Positions 30,669 through 39,136 of a DNA stretch of 64,000 nt are shown here, piece by piece. The position numbers were made by a program, and so were the translations under genes. The notes below the pieces were generated by a model. It was not told the DNA's origin. It did not search any database and worked only from the letters and a program-made list of their open reading frames with translations. The stretch covers positions 2,418,001 through 2,482,000 of the forward strand of contig NC_007511.1 in assembly GCF_000012945.1 (NCBI RefSeq), read 5' to 3'. Each line of letters begins with the position of its first letter. Positions within the stretch are counted from its first letter, which is position 1. Origin of the DNA: Burkholderia lata (lineage in GTDB: Bacteria > Pseudomonadota > Gammaproteobacteria > Burkholderiales > Burkholderiaceae).

Positions 30669-31433
30669 TCAGCCGTTCGGGTACTCGCGATTGATCAGAT
30701 CCAGCCGCAGCATGCCGAGCTGCACGCCCGCGTTGCTCAGCAGGTAGAGATCGCGCCGCCGCAAAGCCGGCATCACCGCCGACGTGTCGTAGAGCGACGG
30801 CAGCGCGAGGCCGGCCGGCACCGCTGCCTGCATCCCTGCCGCAGTCGACACGCGAACGGCGATCGATGCCTGATCCGCATGCGTGACCACGCCGACCTTG
30901 CCGAGCGCCGCGGCCGAGCCGGCCTGCTTGACGATCGCGGCGGCCACGCCGTCGGGCGTCGGTATCGGGCTGCCGGCAGCCAGGGCCGGGGTCGCGATCG
31001 ACGTGACGCCGGCCGTCAGACCGTACTTCGATGCGAGCACGCTCGCGACTTCCTGCTGCGCGTAGATCGGGGCCGGGACCTTCTGCCGAAGCTGGAACAC
31101 GGCGTCGGCGATCGCCTCGTTCACGGGGCCAGGCACGGGCGTGGTGCCGGATGTTGCGGCACGACTGCCGAAGCTGAACGCGGCAATCGTGTTGATGCCG
31201 GCAGCGTCGACGGACGGCGGCGTCCACGAGAAAAACGTGTCGAACAGATAGCCGGTTTCGTCGGTAGCGGTCGCGCGATCGTTCAGTTCGTTCGTCAGCT
31301 TGCCGAGCATCTGACGCTGCAATTCCGCGTCGGAAACAGGGGCGTCACTCGCGAAGGCAGGAGCAACGGATGCACACGAGGCGGCGAGCAGCGAAGTGGA
31401 AGCCAGGAAATGGCGGCGGGTCGTCATGGTCAT
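30669..31433 (-). CDS. Tat-exported protein of unknown function (paralogue of the next gene)
   Basis: 254 residues. The start MTMTTRRHFLASTSLLAAS is a twin-arginine signal with cleavage near AFA. The mature part (about residues 28-254) is soluble and matches the upstream gene product along its length: FSWTPPSVDAAGINTIAAFSFG, GPVNEAIADAVFQLRQ, IYAQQEVASVLASKYG, VGVVTHADQASIAVR, RRRDLYLLSNAGVQLG. The layout is faintly like DUF218/YdcF proteins, but I cannot confirm that. It is 26 bp downstream of its paralogue on the same strand. ATG at 31431-31433 chosen; a second ATG two codons later is equally possible. Confidence 0.75.
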   Translation of the reverse strand: MTMTTRRHFLASTSLLAASCASVAPAFASDAPVSDAELQRQMLGKLTNELNDRATATDETGYLFDTFFSWTPPSVDAAGINTIAAFSFGSRAATSGTTPVPGPVNEAIADAVFQLRQKVPAPIYAQQEVASVLASKYGLTAGVTSIATPALAAGSPIPTPDGVAAAIVKQAGSAAALGKVGVVTHADQASIAVRVSTAAGMQAAVPAGLALPSLYDTSAVMPALRRRDLYLLSNAGVQLGMLRLDLINREYPNG

Positions 31434-31459
31434 GAGAATCGAGTGAGGAGCGGAAGGCG

Positions 31460-32281
31460 TCAGCCCTTCGGGAACGCCTGTATCGTCGCGGTCACCGCGC
31501 GGCCAAGCATCTGCGCATACATGTCGTGCACGAGATAGAGGCTGCGGTTGCGCGTCCACGGCTGGCCCGATTGCGGGTCGTACATCGTCGGCAGCGACAC
31601 CTCGGCCACCGCGGCGGCTTTCATGCCCGCCTGCTGCGAGGTCTGGATGCAGCGCTTCGCATGGTCGCGATGGCCGACCACGGCAACGGTGCCCATCGCG
31701 GCCGCGCCGCCCGCGCGAGACACCGCCACGGCCGCGACACCGGCCGTGCTCAGGTACACGATCGAGCCGTCGCTCGCGATCACCGGCTCGACCGACGACA
31801 GCACGTCGGCCCCCATTCCGTACTTCGACACGAGAAAGCGCGCGATCTCCCACTGCGCGTAGACCTTCACCGGTTTCAACTGGCGAATCCGGTACACGGC
31901 ATCCGCGAGTGCTTCGTTGACGGGCCCCGGGTCGGGCAGCGCGGACTGGTTGCTGCCGGTGCTCGACGTGTTGCCGCTTGCCGCGTTCGGGCGATTGCCG
32001 AAGCTGTACGCGACGATCGCACCGATCTGCGCGGCCGGCACCGTCGGCAGATCCCACGTGAAGCCGACATCGGTCAGCGCCGGCACGATCGCATTGACCG
32101 TCGCCGCGTCGCCAAGCTGCGCGTTGAGCTTCGCGGACATCTGGGCGGCCAGCGCCGCATCGGTCACGGGGGCCGACGTGACGTCGTCACCGCCGCATGC
32201 GCTCAACAACGGGGCCACGGCAACCGCGGGCGCGGCAGCCAGGAATTTTCTGCGTAAAGAAGCTGAGGGGTTCAGATTCAT
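31460..32281 (-). CDS. Tat-exported lipoprotein of unknown function
   Basis: 273 residues. The start MNLNPSASLRRKFLAAAP has a twin-arginine motif, and LLSACGGDD is a lipobox (cysteine about 29), so it is likely a Tat-exported, lipid-anchored protein. The mature domain is clearly related to the product of the next gene (FGNRP, GPVNEALADAVYRIRQ, VYAQWEIARFLVSKYG, VAVVGHRDHAKRCIQ, RNRSLYLVHDMYAQMLG). The conserved GPVNEA, YAQ-E and H-DxA positions could be an active site. The pair arose by tandem duplication. Function unknown. Confidence 0.75.
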   Translation of the reverse strand: MNLNPSASLRRKFLAAAPAVAVAPLLSACGGDDVTSAPVTDAALAAQMSAKLNAQLGDAATVNAIVPALTDVGFTWDLPTVPAAQIGAIVAYSFGNRPNAASGNTSSTGSNQSALPDPGPVNEALADAVYRIRQLKPVKVYAQWEIARFLVSKYGMGADVLSSVEPVIASDGSIVYLSTAGVAAVAVSRAGGAAAMGTVAVVGHRDHAKRCIQTSQQAGMKAAAVAEVSLPTMYDPQSGQPWTRNRSLYLVHDMYAQMLGRAVTATIQAFPKG

Positions 32282-32507
32282 GAGAAATACGAAATGATGC
32301 GAGCAACGCCGGCAGCCGGCCACGGCGTTGCAAATCGCGGGTTCACGGGAAATGACAACCTGACGCGTCGCGCGATTGGGCGATGGATGGCAGGGTCGAC
32401 GCTCGAATCGAATCGCTGCGCATCGGTCGATTGACGATGCGGGATCGTAGTCGGCGTTTATTAAATCGCGGTGAACCTGTCGATCGAATGCGGACGATCG
32501 TCACGCT

Positions 32508-32578
32508 GTTTCATCGATGGACGCACGCGTTTCATCCGTGGCGAGCACATGCGGTCGTCGTTTCATTGGTGGCGAGCA
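32508..32578 (+). repeat. three phased direct repeats upstream of the cupin gene
   Basis: Three copies of GTTTCATnnnTGG start at 32508, 32529 and 32560. The second and third extend to GTTTCATYSGTGGCGAGCA. The start-to-start distances are 21 and 31 bp, close to two and three helical turns, so all copies face the same side of the DNA. They lie about 105-175 bp before the cupin start, in the 401-bp gap that also carries the promoter of the Tat lipoprotein gene. The rest of the gap holds nothing I recognise. Confidence 0.55.
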
Positions 32579-32682
32579 ACGCGATTCGCCTGCTTCGCCG
32601 GGCACGGAACATCGCGCTCCTTATTTCGAGATACGATGGCGAAACGCGCATGCTCAGCCCCCACAATCCGGAGCCCCCCGCC

Positions 32683-33006
32683 ATGAAGCTCGGTCTGAAC
32701 GAATCGCTCGCCCGCCTCGATGAAGCAGGCACGCTGTTCACGACGCTGTTTCGCCACGGTACGCTCGACGTCGAGCTGTACCGGCCGCGCATCGAGGACA
32801 AGCAGAAACCGCATACGCGCGACGAGGTCTACGCGATCGCCACGGGCACGTCGCGCTTCGTCGTCGACGGGCGCGAATGCGAAGTCGCGGCCGGCGACGT
32901 CCTGTTTGTCCCCGCCCACGCCGAGCACCGCTTCATCGGCTTCTCAGACGACTTCTCGACGTGGGTGTTCTTCTACGGCCCAGAAGGCGGCGAGCGCAAC
33001 GCGTAG
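32683..33006 (+). CDS. small single-domain cupin protein
   Basis: A 107-residue beta-barrel cupin. It shows the two cupin motifs in degenerate form: KQKPHTRDEVYAIATGTSRFVVDG and GDVLFVPAHAEHRFIGFSDDF, with metal-ligand candidates (H, E, H). Substrate unknown. Start at the ATG giving MKLGLNES, 9 bases after GGAG; an in-frame ATG 11 codons upstream (32650) is possible. It stands alone before a GST gene (128-bp gap). Confidence 0.78.
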   Translation: MKLGLNESLARLDEAGTLFTTLFRHGTLDVELYRPRIEDKQKPHTRDEVYAIATGTSRFVVDGRECEVAAGDVLFVPAHAEHRFIGFSDDFSTWVFFYGPEGGERNA

Positions 33007-33134
33007 CGCGCGGTGCGCGCGGCACTTTTCCTGCGATCGCCTAGACTGTCTATTCGCAGCGGGCGGCGCGCGACACGCGGCCGCCCGGTCGTCACGATGC
33101 CGGTGGCAGCCGGTTCAACGAACGGGAAGACAGC

Positions 33135-33860
33135 ATGCGATACGAACTGTATTACTGGCCCGAGATCCAGGGCCGGGGCGAGTATGTGCGGCTCGCGCTC
33201 GAAGCGGCCGAAGCCGACTATGTCGACGTCGCGCGCGAATCGGGGCGCGGCATGGGCGTGCCGGCGATGATGCGCATGATGGACAGCACGAAGGCCGAAT
33301 GCGTGCCGTTCGCGCCGCCGTTCCTGAAAGCCGGCGACGTCGTCATCGGGCAGACCGCGAACATCCTGCTGTTTCTCGGCGCGCGGCTGGGGCTCGCGCC
33401 CGGCGACGAAGCCGGCCGGCTGTGGGTGCACCAGTTGCAGTTGACCGTCGCCGATTTCGTCACCGAGATCCACGACACGCACCATCCGATCGCAAGCGGC
33501 CTCTACTACGAGGATCAGCAGGCGGAAGCCGCCGAACGCGCGGCCGATTTTCTGGAAAACCGGTTGCCGAAATTCCTCGGCTACTTCGAGCGCGTACTCG
33601 ACCAGAATCCGCACAAGAGCGGTTACCTCGCCGGCAACGCACTCAGCTATGCGGACCTGTCGATGTTCCAGTTGATCGAGGGCCTGCGTTACGCGTTTCC
33701 GAAAGCGATGAAGCGTGCGGAGCGGAAGATCGCGGCACTCGTCGCGCTGCACGACCGCGTCGCACTGCATCCGGCTGTCGCGCTCTATCTCGAGTCGGAA
33801 CGCCGTATCCCGTTCAACGACATGGGCATCTTCCGGCACTATCCGGAGCTGGACAAGTAG
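33135..33860 (+). CDS. glutathione S-transferase family protein
   Basis: 241 residues. It has a thioredoxin-like N-terminal domain (YELYYWPEIQGRGEYVRLALE, with Tyr as the likely thiol-activating residue, and the GSH-binding IGQTANILLFLGARLGL), then an all-helical C-terminal domain with ALSYADLSMFQLIEGLRY. The pattern is closest to sigma-type GSTs. Substrate unknown; probably detoxification. Convergent with the SnoaL-like gene, with a hairpin between. Confidence 0.85.
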   Translation: MRYELYYWPEIQGRGEYVRLALEAAEADYVDVARESGRGMGVPAMMRMMDSTKAECVPFAPPFLKAGDVVIGQTANILLFLGARLGLAPGDEAGRLWVHQLQLTVADFVTEIHDTHHPIASGLYYEDQQAEAAERAADFLENRLPKFLGYFERVLDQNPHKSGYLAGNALSYADLSMFQLIEGLRYAFPKAMKRAERKIAALVALHDRVALHPAVALYLESERRIPFNDMGIFRHYPELDK

Positions 33861-33869
33861 CGTCGGCAC

Positions 33870-33905
33870 GGCATCCGCGCCACTTCATGCAAGGCGGCGG
33901 ATGCC
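33870..33905. terminator. hairpin between convergent GST and SnoaL-like genes
   Basis: A perfect 9-bp stem GGCATCCGC/GCGGATGCC with an 18-base loop in the 50-bp gap between two converging genes. No long U tract on either side, so it is a probable but weak bidirectional terminator. Confidence 0.5.
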
Positions 33906-33910
33906 CTCGC

Positions 33911-34309
33911 TCACGCGGCGACTGGTGTCTCGTGCAGATGACGCCACACGATCAGCCCATCCGCCTCGCGCCGGAACACGACCGTCGCGCGCCGCTCCGT
34001 GCGCCGCCCTTGCGCGTCGGTCTGCGTCTCGCGATAGCCGATCGTCGCGCCATCGGACCACACGGCCAGCCCGCGCAATTCGTCGATGTCGATCGCGAGC
34101 CCCGGCCGCGCGCCGTGCCCGTGTGAAAACAGCGCATCGACGCCCGCGTAATCGAGCACCGTACCCGACATCGTGATCATCGAAAATCCCGGCGAGAAGC
34201 GCGCCATCAGCGTCGCGAGCCGCTCGGGGCCGGCACGGCCGGACAACCAGCACTCGATGTCGGCAATGGTGTCGACGACTTCCTTGAAATACGGATTCGG
34301 CAGATTCAT
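33911..34309 (-). CDS. SnoaL/NTF2-like protein (DUF4440 type)
   Basis: A 132-residue protein predicted to form an NTF2-like alpha+beta barrel: an N-terminal helical part (NPYFKEVVDTIADIECWL), then FSMITMSGTVLDYAGVDALF and the C-terminal strands ATVVFRREADGLIVWRHLHETP. It starts 15 bp after the MFS gene, so both are probably made together. Such proteins can be enzymes or ligand-binding proteins; the role is unknown. Confidence 0.75.
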   Translation of the reverse strand: MNLPNPYFKEVVDTIADIECWLSGRAGPERLATLMARFSPGFSMITMSGTVLDYAGVDALFSHGHGARPGLAIDIDELRGLAVWSDGATIGYRETQTDAQGRRTERRATVVFRREADGLIVWRHLHETPVAA

Positions 34310-34324
34310 AAGGCTCTCAGGTTC

Positions 34325-35710
34325 TCAGGAATGGGATGAAGCAGGTTGCGCGACCGGCGCAGGGTGTGCGGGAAGCCGCGCGATCAGGCCGAGCGGCAGC
34401 AACGTCAGCAGGACCGCCAGCCCGAAGCACCAACGGTACGGCGCGAGCGACGGGCCGCCCGCATCGAGCGCCAGCAACGCATTAAGCGCGCTGCCGAGCG
34501 CGGCCACGCCGACGCAAAAGCTCAACTGGCGGTTGATGTTCCACAGCGCGCTCGCGTCGCCCATCCGGTCGGCCGGCACGTCGACGAATGCCGCGCTCTG
34601 CGACGTGCTCGTGCACAGGCTCGCGCCGAACCCCATCGCCGCGAACGCCGCGATGCGCACGGCTTCGACGCCGGCCCACGGCGTCGCGAGCAGTGCGATG
34701 CCGATGCAATCGATCGCGATCCCGCTCGCGAACAACGGCTTCGCGCCGTAGCGCGGAAAGCAGCGGCGCGTGGTCGCGATCGCGAAGAACGCCGCGATCG
34801 CCCACGGCAGCATCAGCGCACCGGCATGCGCGGCGCTCAATCCGAGCGCATTCTGCAGATAGAGCGACGCGACGAGGTTGACGCCCGTAAAGATGCCCGG
34901 CACGCACAGATAGACCACCACGCCGATCCTCAGCAGCGGCTGTGCGAGCAGGCGCAGGTCGACCACCGGCGCCATGGCCCGACGCGCATGCGCCGCATAC
35001 CCGGCGCCTGCCGCGACGGCGACAGCCAGCATCGCGAGCGGGAATGCCGCGCCGCCGTGCTGCCCAGCCGCAGTCAGCCCGAGGAGCAACGTGACGAGCG
35101 CCACCGCACTCAGCCCGAGCCCCGGCCAGTCGAGCCGCGGCGGCCGGTCACGCGCGCCGTCGCCCGGCAGCCACGCGAACGCGAGCGCGCAGGTCGCAGC
35201 CGCGATCGGCAACATCGCGAAGAAGATCGCGCGCCACGACCCGCGATCGACGATGGCCCCGCCGATCGCAGGCGACAACGCGGGCACGAGCAGCGCGACC
35301 ATCATCACGATCGACGTGAGCCGCGCCCGCGCCTGAGGCGGATACGCGCGATAGGCCATCGTCTGCCCGACCGGAATCAGCAGCCCGCCGCCGAGCCCCT
35401 GGACCAGCCGCCACGCGAGCAGCGCTTCGATCGACGGTGACGCGCCGACGCCGGCACTGCCGAGCCCGAACAGCAGCAACGATGCGGCGAACACGCGCCG
35501 CTCACCGCAGCGGCGCGCGAGCCACGTGCCGAACGGAATCACGACGGTCAGGCCGAGCACGTACATGTTGCCGACCCACGCAAGCTGCGCGACCGACGCG
35601 TGCAGTTCGCGCTGCAGCGCCGGATACGCGGCGTTCAGCATGAACATGTTCGCGAGATCGATCGCGAAGCCGAGCAGGTAGACGGCGGCGATTCTGGAGC
35701 GGTCGGGCAT
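34325..35710 (-). CDS. MFS drug efflux transporter (DHA2-like)
   Basis: 461 residues, about 12-14 membrane segments. Family features are NAAYPALQRELHASVAQLAWVGNMYVL (motif of TM1-2), WRLVQGLGGGLLIPVGQTMAYRAYPPQARAR and LVPALSPAIGGAIVDRGSWRAIFF (motif C, efflux pumps). Substrate unknown. Start at the ATG giving MPDRSRIAAVYLLG; longer frames upstream are not credible. It is divergent from a LysR regulator gene (215-bp gap), which probably controls it together with the SnoaL-like gene. Confidence 0.85.
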   Translation of the reverse strand: MPDRSRIAAVYLLGFAIDLANMFMLNAAYPALQRELHASVAQLAWVGNMYVLGLTVVIPFGTWLARRCGERRVFAASLLLFGLGSAGVGASPSIEALLAWRLVQGLGGGLLIPVGQTMAYRAYPPQARARLTSIVMMVALLVPALSPAIGGAIVDRGSWRAIFFAMLPIAAATCALAFAWLPGDGARDRPPRLDWPGLGLSAVALVTLLLGLTAAGQHGGAAFPLAMLAVAVAAGAGYAAHARRAMAPVVDLRLLAQPLLRIGVVVYLCVPGIFTGVNLVASLYLQNALGLSAAHAGALMLPWAIAAFFAIATTRRCFPRYGAKPLFASGIAIDCIGIALLATPWAGVEAVRIAAFAAMGFGASLCTSTSQSAAFVDVPADRMGDASALWNINRQLSFCVGVAALGSALNALLALDAGGPSLAPYRWCFGLAVLLTLLPLGLIARLPAHPAPVAQPASSHS

Positions 35711-35925
35711 GGCGGCGGGAACATCATGAAACGCCGCAGTGTAGAAGCCGGCACGCACATCGGTAAGCGGCCGGATTCGACGAGTCCCGTCGAAATTTTT
35801 TGACAATCGGCTCAGGCCGCCACAACGCCGCGCGTCCATTGCAACGCACCGCACGCCGCACGCGTGCCGCACATTCGGGTACCCTTCGAGCGATCCAACG
35901 CATAGACAGGACCCCCGCCCCAACC

Positions 35926-36840
35926 ATGGTGAGCCTCGATCGTTTCGCCGTCTTCCGTGCCGTGGTCGAGGCCGGTTCGTTCACGGCCGCCGCAACCGCG
36001 CTGAACCAGGCGCGGGCAGCCGTCAGTTTTAACGTGAAGCAACTCGAAGCCGAGCTCGGCGTCACGCTGCTCACACGGACGACCCGGCGTGTCGAACTGA
36101 CCGACGCCGGCGAGCGCTTCTACCAGCGCTGCCTGCGCGTGCTAGAAGAAGCCGAAGGCGCAATCGACGAAGTGCGCGGCGAGCACGGCGGAATGCAGGG
36201 CATCCTGCGCGTGACGTCGACGGTCGAATATGCAGCGCGCGTCCTCGCACCGATGCTGCATGCGTTCACCGCGCGGCATCCCGCGTTGCGCGTGCGGCTC
36301 GAAACCCATACTTCGCAGGCCGATCTCGTGCGCGACCGCTTCGACGTCGCGATCCGGCTCGGACGCCACGAGCATTTTCGCGACCTGCCCTATCGCGGCG
36401 CCTGCCTTGCCACCTATGACGTGCTCGCCGTGATGGCGCCCGGCCTGCCTGCCAAGGCCGGGCTCCCGCCGCCGGCGTCGCCCGGCGACCTGGCCCGCCT
36501 GCCCCAGCTCGGCCACAGCCGGCTCGAGCGAATCGCCGAATGGACGCTCACCGATCCCGCAGGCAACGAACATGCATTTCGACCGGCGACGAAGCCTCAC
36601 ATCGTCGTCGACAACGCATCGGTGTTGAGTGAACTGGCGCGCCAGGGCAGCGGCGTCGCGCTACTGCCGGAATGGCTCGTGCGCGACGATCTCGACAGCG
36701 GCGCACTGGTCGATGCACTGCCCGCGTACCGGTTTCCGCAGCAGAACGTCTACGCGCTGTACGTCGCGACGCGGCACGTGCCGCAGAAAGTGCGCGCGTG
36801 GGTGGATTTCATGAAGGCGCAGTTGCAGCACGGGCGCTAA
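35926..36840 (+). CDS. LysR family transcriptional regulator
   Basis: 304 residues. An N-terminal winged helix-turn-helix (MVSLDRFAVFRAVVEAGSFTAAATALNQARAAVSF-type region, residues 1-60) is followed by the two-lobed effector domain (about 90-300, GILRVTSTVEYAARVLAP and QGSGVALLPEWLV). The early LTRTTRRVELTDAG matches the CrgA/DsdC-like majority of LysR proteins. It faces the MFS/SnoaL operon and likely regulates it. The upstream frame extension to 35800 is ignored because the ATG at 35926 starts the HTH. Confidence 0.88.
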   Translation: MVSLDRFAVFRAVVEAGSFTAAATALNQARAAVSFNVKQLEAELGVTLLTRTTRRVELTDAGERFYQRCLRVLEEAEGAIDEVRGEHGGMQGILRVTSTVEYAARVLAPMLHAFTARHPALRVRLETHTSQADLVRDRFDVAIRLGRHEHFRDLPYRGACLATYDVLAVMAPGLPAKAGLPPPASPGDLARLPQLGHSRLERIAEWTLTDPAGNEHAFRPATKPHIVVDNASVLSELARQGSGVALLPEWLVRDDLDSGALVDALPAYRFPQQNVYALYVATRHVPQKVRAWVDFMKAQLQHGR

Positions 36841-36882
36841 GCGCGGTTTGCGAGCGTCACTGCACGCCAGCGTCACGCATCG

Positions 36883-36910
36883 GAGCCGGCCGTGCGAAAC
36901 GTGCCGGCTC
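36883..36910. terminator. hairpin between convergent lysR and permease genes
   Basis: GAGCCGGC/GCCGGCTC, a perfect 8-bp stem with a 12-base loop in the 98-bp gap between converging genes. U tracts are poor on both strands; a likely transcription end but weak. Confidence 0.5.
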
Positions 36911-36938
36911 CTGTTACCGCGCTTTCGGTACCCGGCAA

Positions 36939-38471
36939 TCAGTGCGGCTGCCCGTGCTGCGTGACCGTCGCATCGACGGCCTCGACCGAACGCGTCAGCC
37001 ACGGCCCGATGTCCATCTCCTCGTAGCGCACGAGCCGGCTCTTGCGCGCACGGCGATACGCCCACCAGATCGCGACGAACAGCGGAATCCACACGTAGAT
37101 CGACAGCACTTCCATCCAGTCGATGCGGGCCGCGAAGAACGCCTGGTAATCCTGCCCGAGCGAGATCACGATGCAGATCGCGATCGCGAACAGCGGCCCG
37201 AACGGAAACCATTTCGCACGGTACGGCAGCTGATCGAGCCTGTAGCCCTGCTTCAGGAACCCCTTGCGGAACCGGTAATGGCAGACCGCGATGCCGAGCC
37301 ACGCGATGAAGCCCGTGATACCGACCGTATTCAGCAGCCACAGATAGATGCTCTGGTTGTTGGTCAGCGACGTGAGGAAGCACAGCCCGCCGACGGCCAT
37401 CGTCGCGTACAGCGCATTGCGCGGCACGCCGCCCGGCGACAGCGTCGCGAACATCGCCGGCGCGCGCCCTTCCGCCGCGAGGTTGTACAGCATCCGCGTG
37501 GCCGCGTAGGTGCCGGAATTGCCGGCCGACAGCACGGCCGTCAGGATCACGAGATTCATTGCGCCAGCCGCGAGCCGGAAACCCGCATGGCTGAACACCA
37601 GCGTGAACGGGCTCACGCCGATGTCGGTCACGTCGCTCTTCAGCAGGTTCGGGTCGGTGTACGGCACCAGCAGGCCGATCACGAAGATCGCGAACACGTA
37701 GAACAGCATGATCCGCCAGAAGATCTGCTTCACCGCGCGCGGGATCGTCTTGCGCGGGTTTTCCGATTCACCGGCGGTGATCCCGACCAGCTCGGTGCCG
37801 AGAAACGAGAAGCCCGCGATCAGCGCGACGCTCATCATCGCGTGCACACCGCCGACGAACGGCGCGTCACCCGTCGTGAAGTTGCGCATGCCGACCGGAT
37901 GCCCGTTCCCGATCAGGCCGGCCGCGATCAGCAGCCCGGCTGCGATGAACGCGACCACGGTGACGACCTTGATCAGCGAGAACCAGTATTCCGATTCGCC
38001 GAAACCGCGTACCGACAGCGTGTTCAGCAGGAAGATCAGCACGAGGAAGCCCGCGCCCCACCAGATGCCGGGTATGGTCGGAAACCAGTAGCGCATCACG
38101 ATCTGCGCGGCGACCAGCTCGATCGCGATCGTCACGGCCCAGCTGTACCAGTAGGTCCAGCCAAGCGCGACGCCGAAGCCTTCGTCGACGTACTTCTCGC
38201 CGTAGATCGCAAACGAGCCCGATACCGGCATCAGCGCGGCCATCTCGCCGAGGCCCGTGACGACGAAGTACACCATCAGCCCGATCGCGATATACGCGGC
38301 GATCGCTCCGCCCGGCCCCGCCTGCGCGACCGACGCCCCCGACGCGACGAACAGCCCCGTACCGATCGAGCCGCCGATCGCAATCATCGCGATGTGGCGG
38401 CCCTGCAGACGGCGCTTCAGCGCCGTTCCGGACGGTGCGGCCGTCTCCGCTGCCGCTTGCAATGCATCCAT
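36939..38471 (-). CDS. amino acid permease, LysP-like (APC family)
   Basis: 510 residues with 12 membrane segments. Family signatures are LKRRLQGRHIAMIAIGGSIG (the family N-terminal stretch), TGLFVASGASVAQAGPGGA and the GESENPRKTIPRAVKQIFWR loop. It is closest to lysine-specific permeases; true substrate not provable by eye. Start at ATG 38471, which has AGGGTG 8 bases upstream; a GTG three codons earlier would lie inside that ribosome site. It follows an Lrp-type regulator gene by 102 bp on the same strand. Confidence 0.87.
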   Translation of the reverse strand: MDALQAAAETAAPSGTALKRRLQGRHIAMIAIGGSIGTGLFVASGASVAQAGPGGAIAAYIAIGLMVYFVVTGLGEMAALMPVSGSFAIYGEKYVDEGFGVALGWTYWYSWAVTIAIELVAAQIVMRYWFPTIPGIWWGAGFLVLIFLLNTLSVRGFGESEYWFSLIKVVTVVAFIAAGLLIAAGLIGNGHPVGMRNFTTGDAPFVGGVHAMMSVALIAGFSFLGTELVGITAGESENPRKTIPRAVKQIFWRIMLFYVFAIFVIGLLVPYTDPNLLKSDVTDIGVSPFTLVFSHAGFRLAAGAMNLVILTAVLSAGNSGTYAATRMLYNLAAEGRAPAMFATLSPGGVPRNALYATMAVGGLCFLTSLTNNQSIYLWLLNTVGITGFIAWLGIAVCHYRFRKGFLKQGYRLDQLPYRAKWFPFGPLFAIAICIVISLGQDYQAFFAARIDWMEVLSIYVWIPLFVAIWWAYRRARKSRLVRYEEMDIGPWLTRSVEAVDATVTQHGQPH

Positions 38472-38573
38472 AGTGTTCACCCTGATTGGATTCGGGCCTG
38501 GCGATTTGATTCGGAATGCAAATCGTCAGGCCGGGTCATTCGCGTCGAAACCGGCCCTTCCCGGCCGGCCGCA

Positions 38574-39038
38574 TCACACGACGCTGCGCTTGATCGCCTG
38601 CAGTTCGGCCGTCGTCACGATCTTCTCGATCCGGAACCGCGGGCTCTCCAGCCACACGTTCGCGATCCGCCGGTACTCGTCGAGATCCTCGCACGCGAGC
38701 CGCACGAGAAAATCGAACGTGCCGCTGACGAGCCAGCAATCGAGCACGGCCGGATTCGCACGCATTTCGTCCTCGAACGGCGCCTGCGAACGCCCGTGGT
38801 CGGCCAGCGTGATCTGCGCGATCACGACGATCGGCTTGGTCGCGCGCGGCGCCTTGATCACCGCGCGGTACCCTTCGATCACACCGAGCGCCTCGAGCCG
38901 CTCCACGCGCGCCTGGCACGGCCGCGGCGTGAGGTTCACGAGCTCCGACAGCTTCCGGTAGGAAATCCGCCCGTCGGTGCGCAGGATGTCGAGGATCCGG
39001 AGATCGATCTTGTCGAGCTGCATCTTCTTGTCGGTCAT
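38574..39038 (-). CDS. Lrp/AsnC family transcriptional regulator
   Basis: 154 residues: N-terminal HTH (LDKIDLRILDILRTDGRISYRKLSELVNLTP) and a C-terminal ACT-like RAM domain (VVIAQITLADHG, VLDCWLVSGTFDFLVRLACEDLDEYRRI). Such proteins sense an amino acid and control its transport or breakdown. It lies between a dimethylargininase gene and an amino-acid permease gene on the same strand, so a basic amino acid is a likely effector (inference). Confidence 0.88.
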   Translation of the reverse strand: MTDKKMQLDKIDLRILDILRTDGRISYRKLSELVNLTPRPCQARVERLEALGVIEGYRAVIKAPRATKPIVVIAQITLADHGRSQAPFEDEMRANPAVLDCWLVSGTFDFLVRLACEDLDEYRRIANVWLESPRFRIEKIVTTAELQAIKRSVV

Positions 39039-39136
39039 CCGCGTTCGCTCCGGTCGGGTCGTGGCTGGTGCGCGGAACGTCTCCTGTTCCGCGCGGGGGC
39101 CACATTATCCGGCCGAAGCGGCCGCGCGCCAATCGG

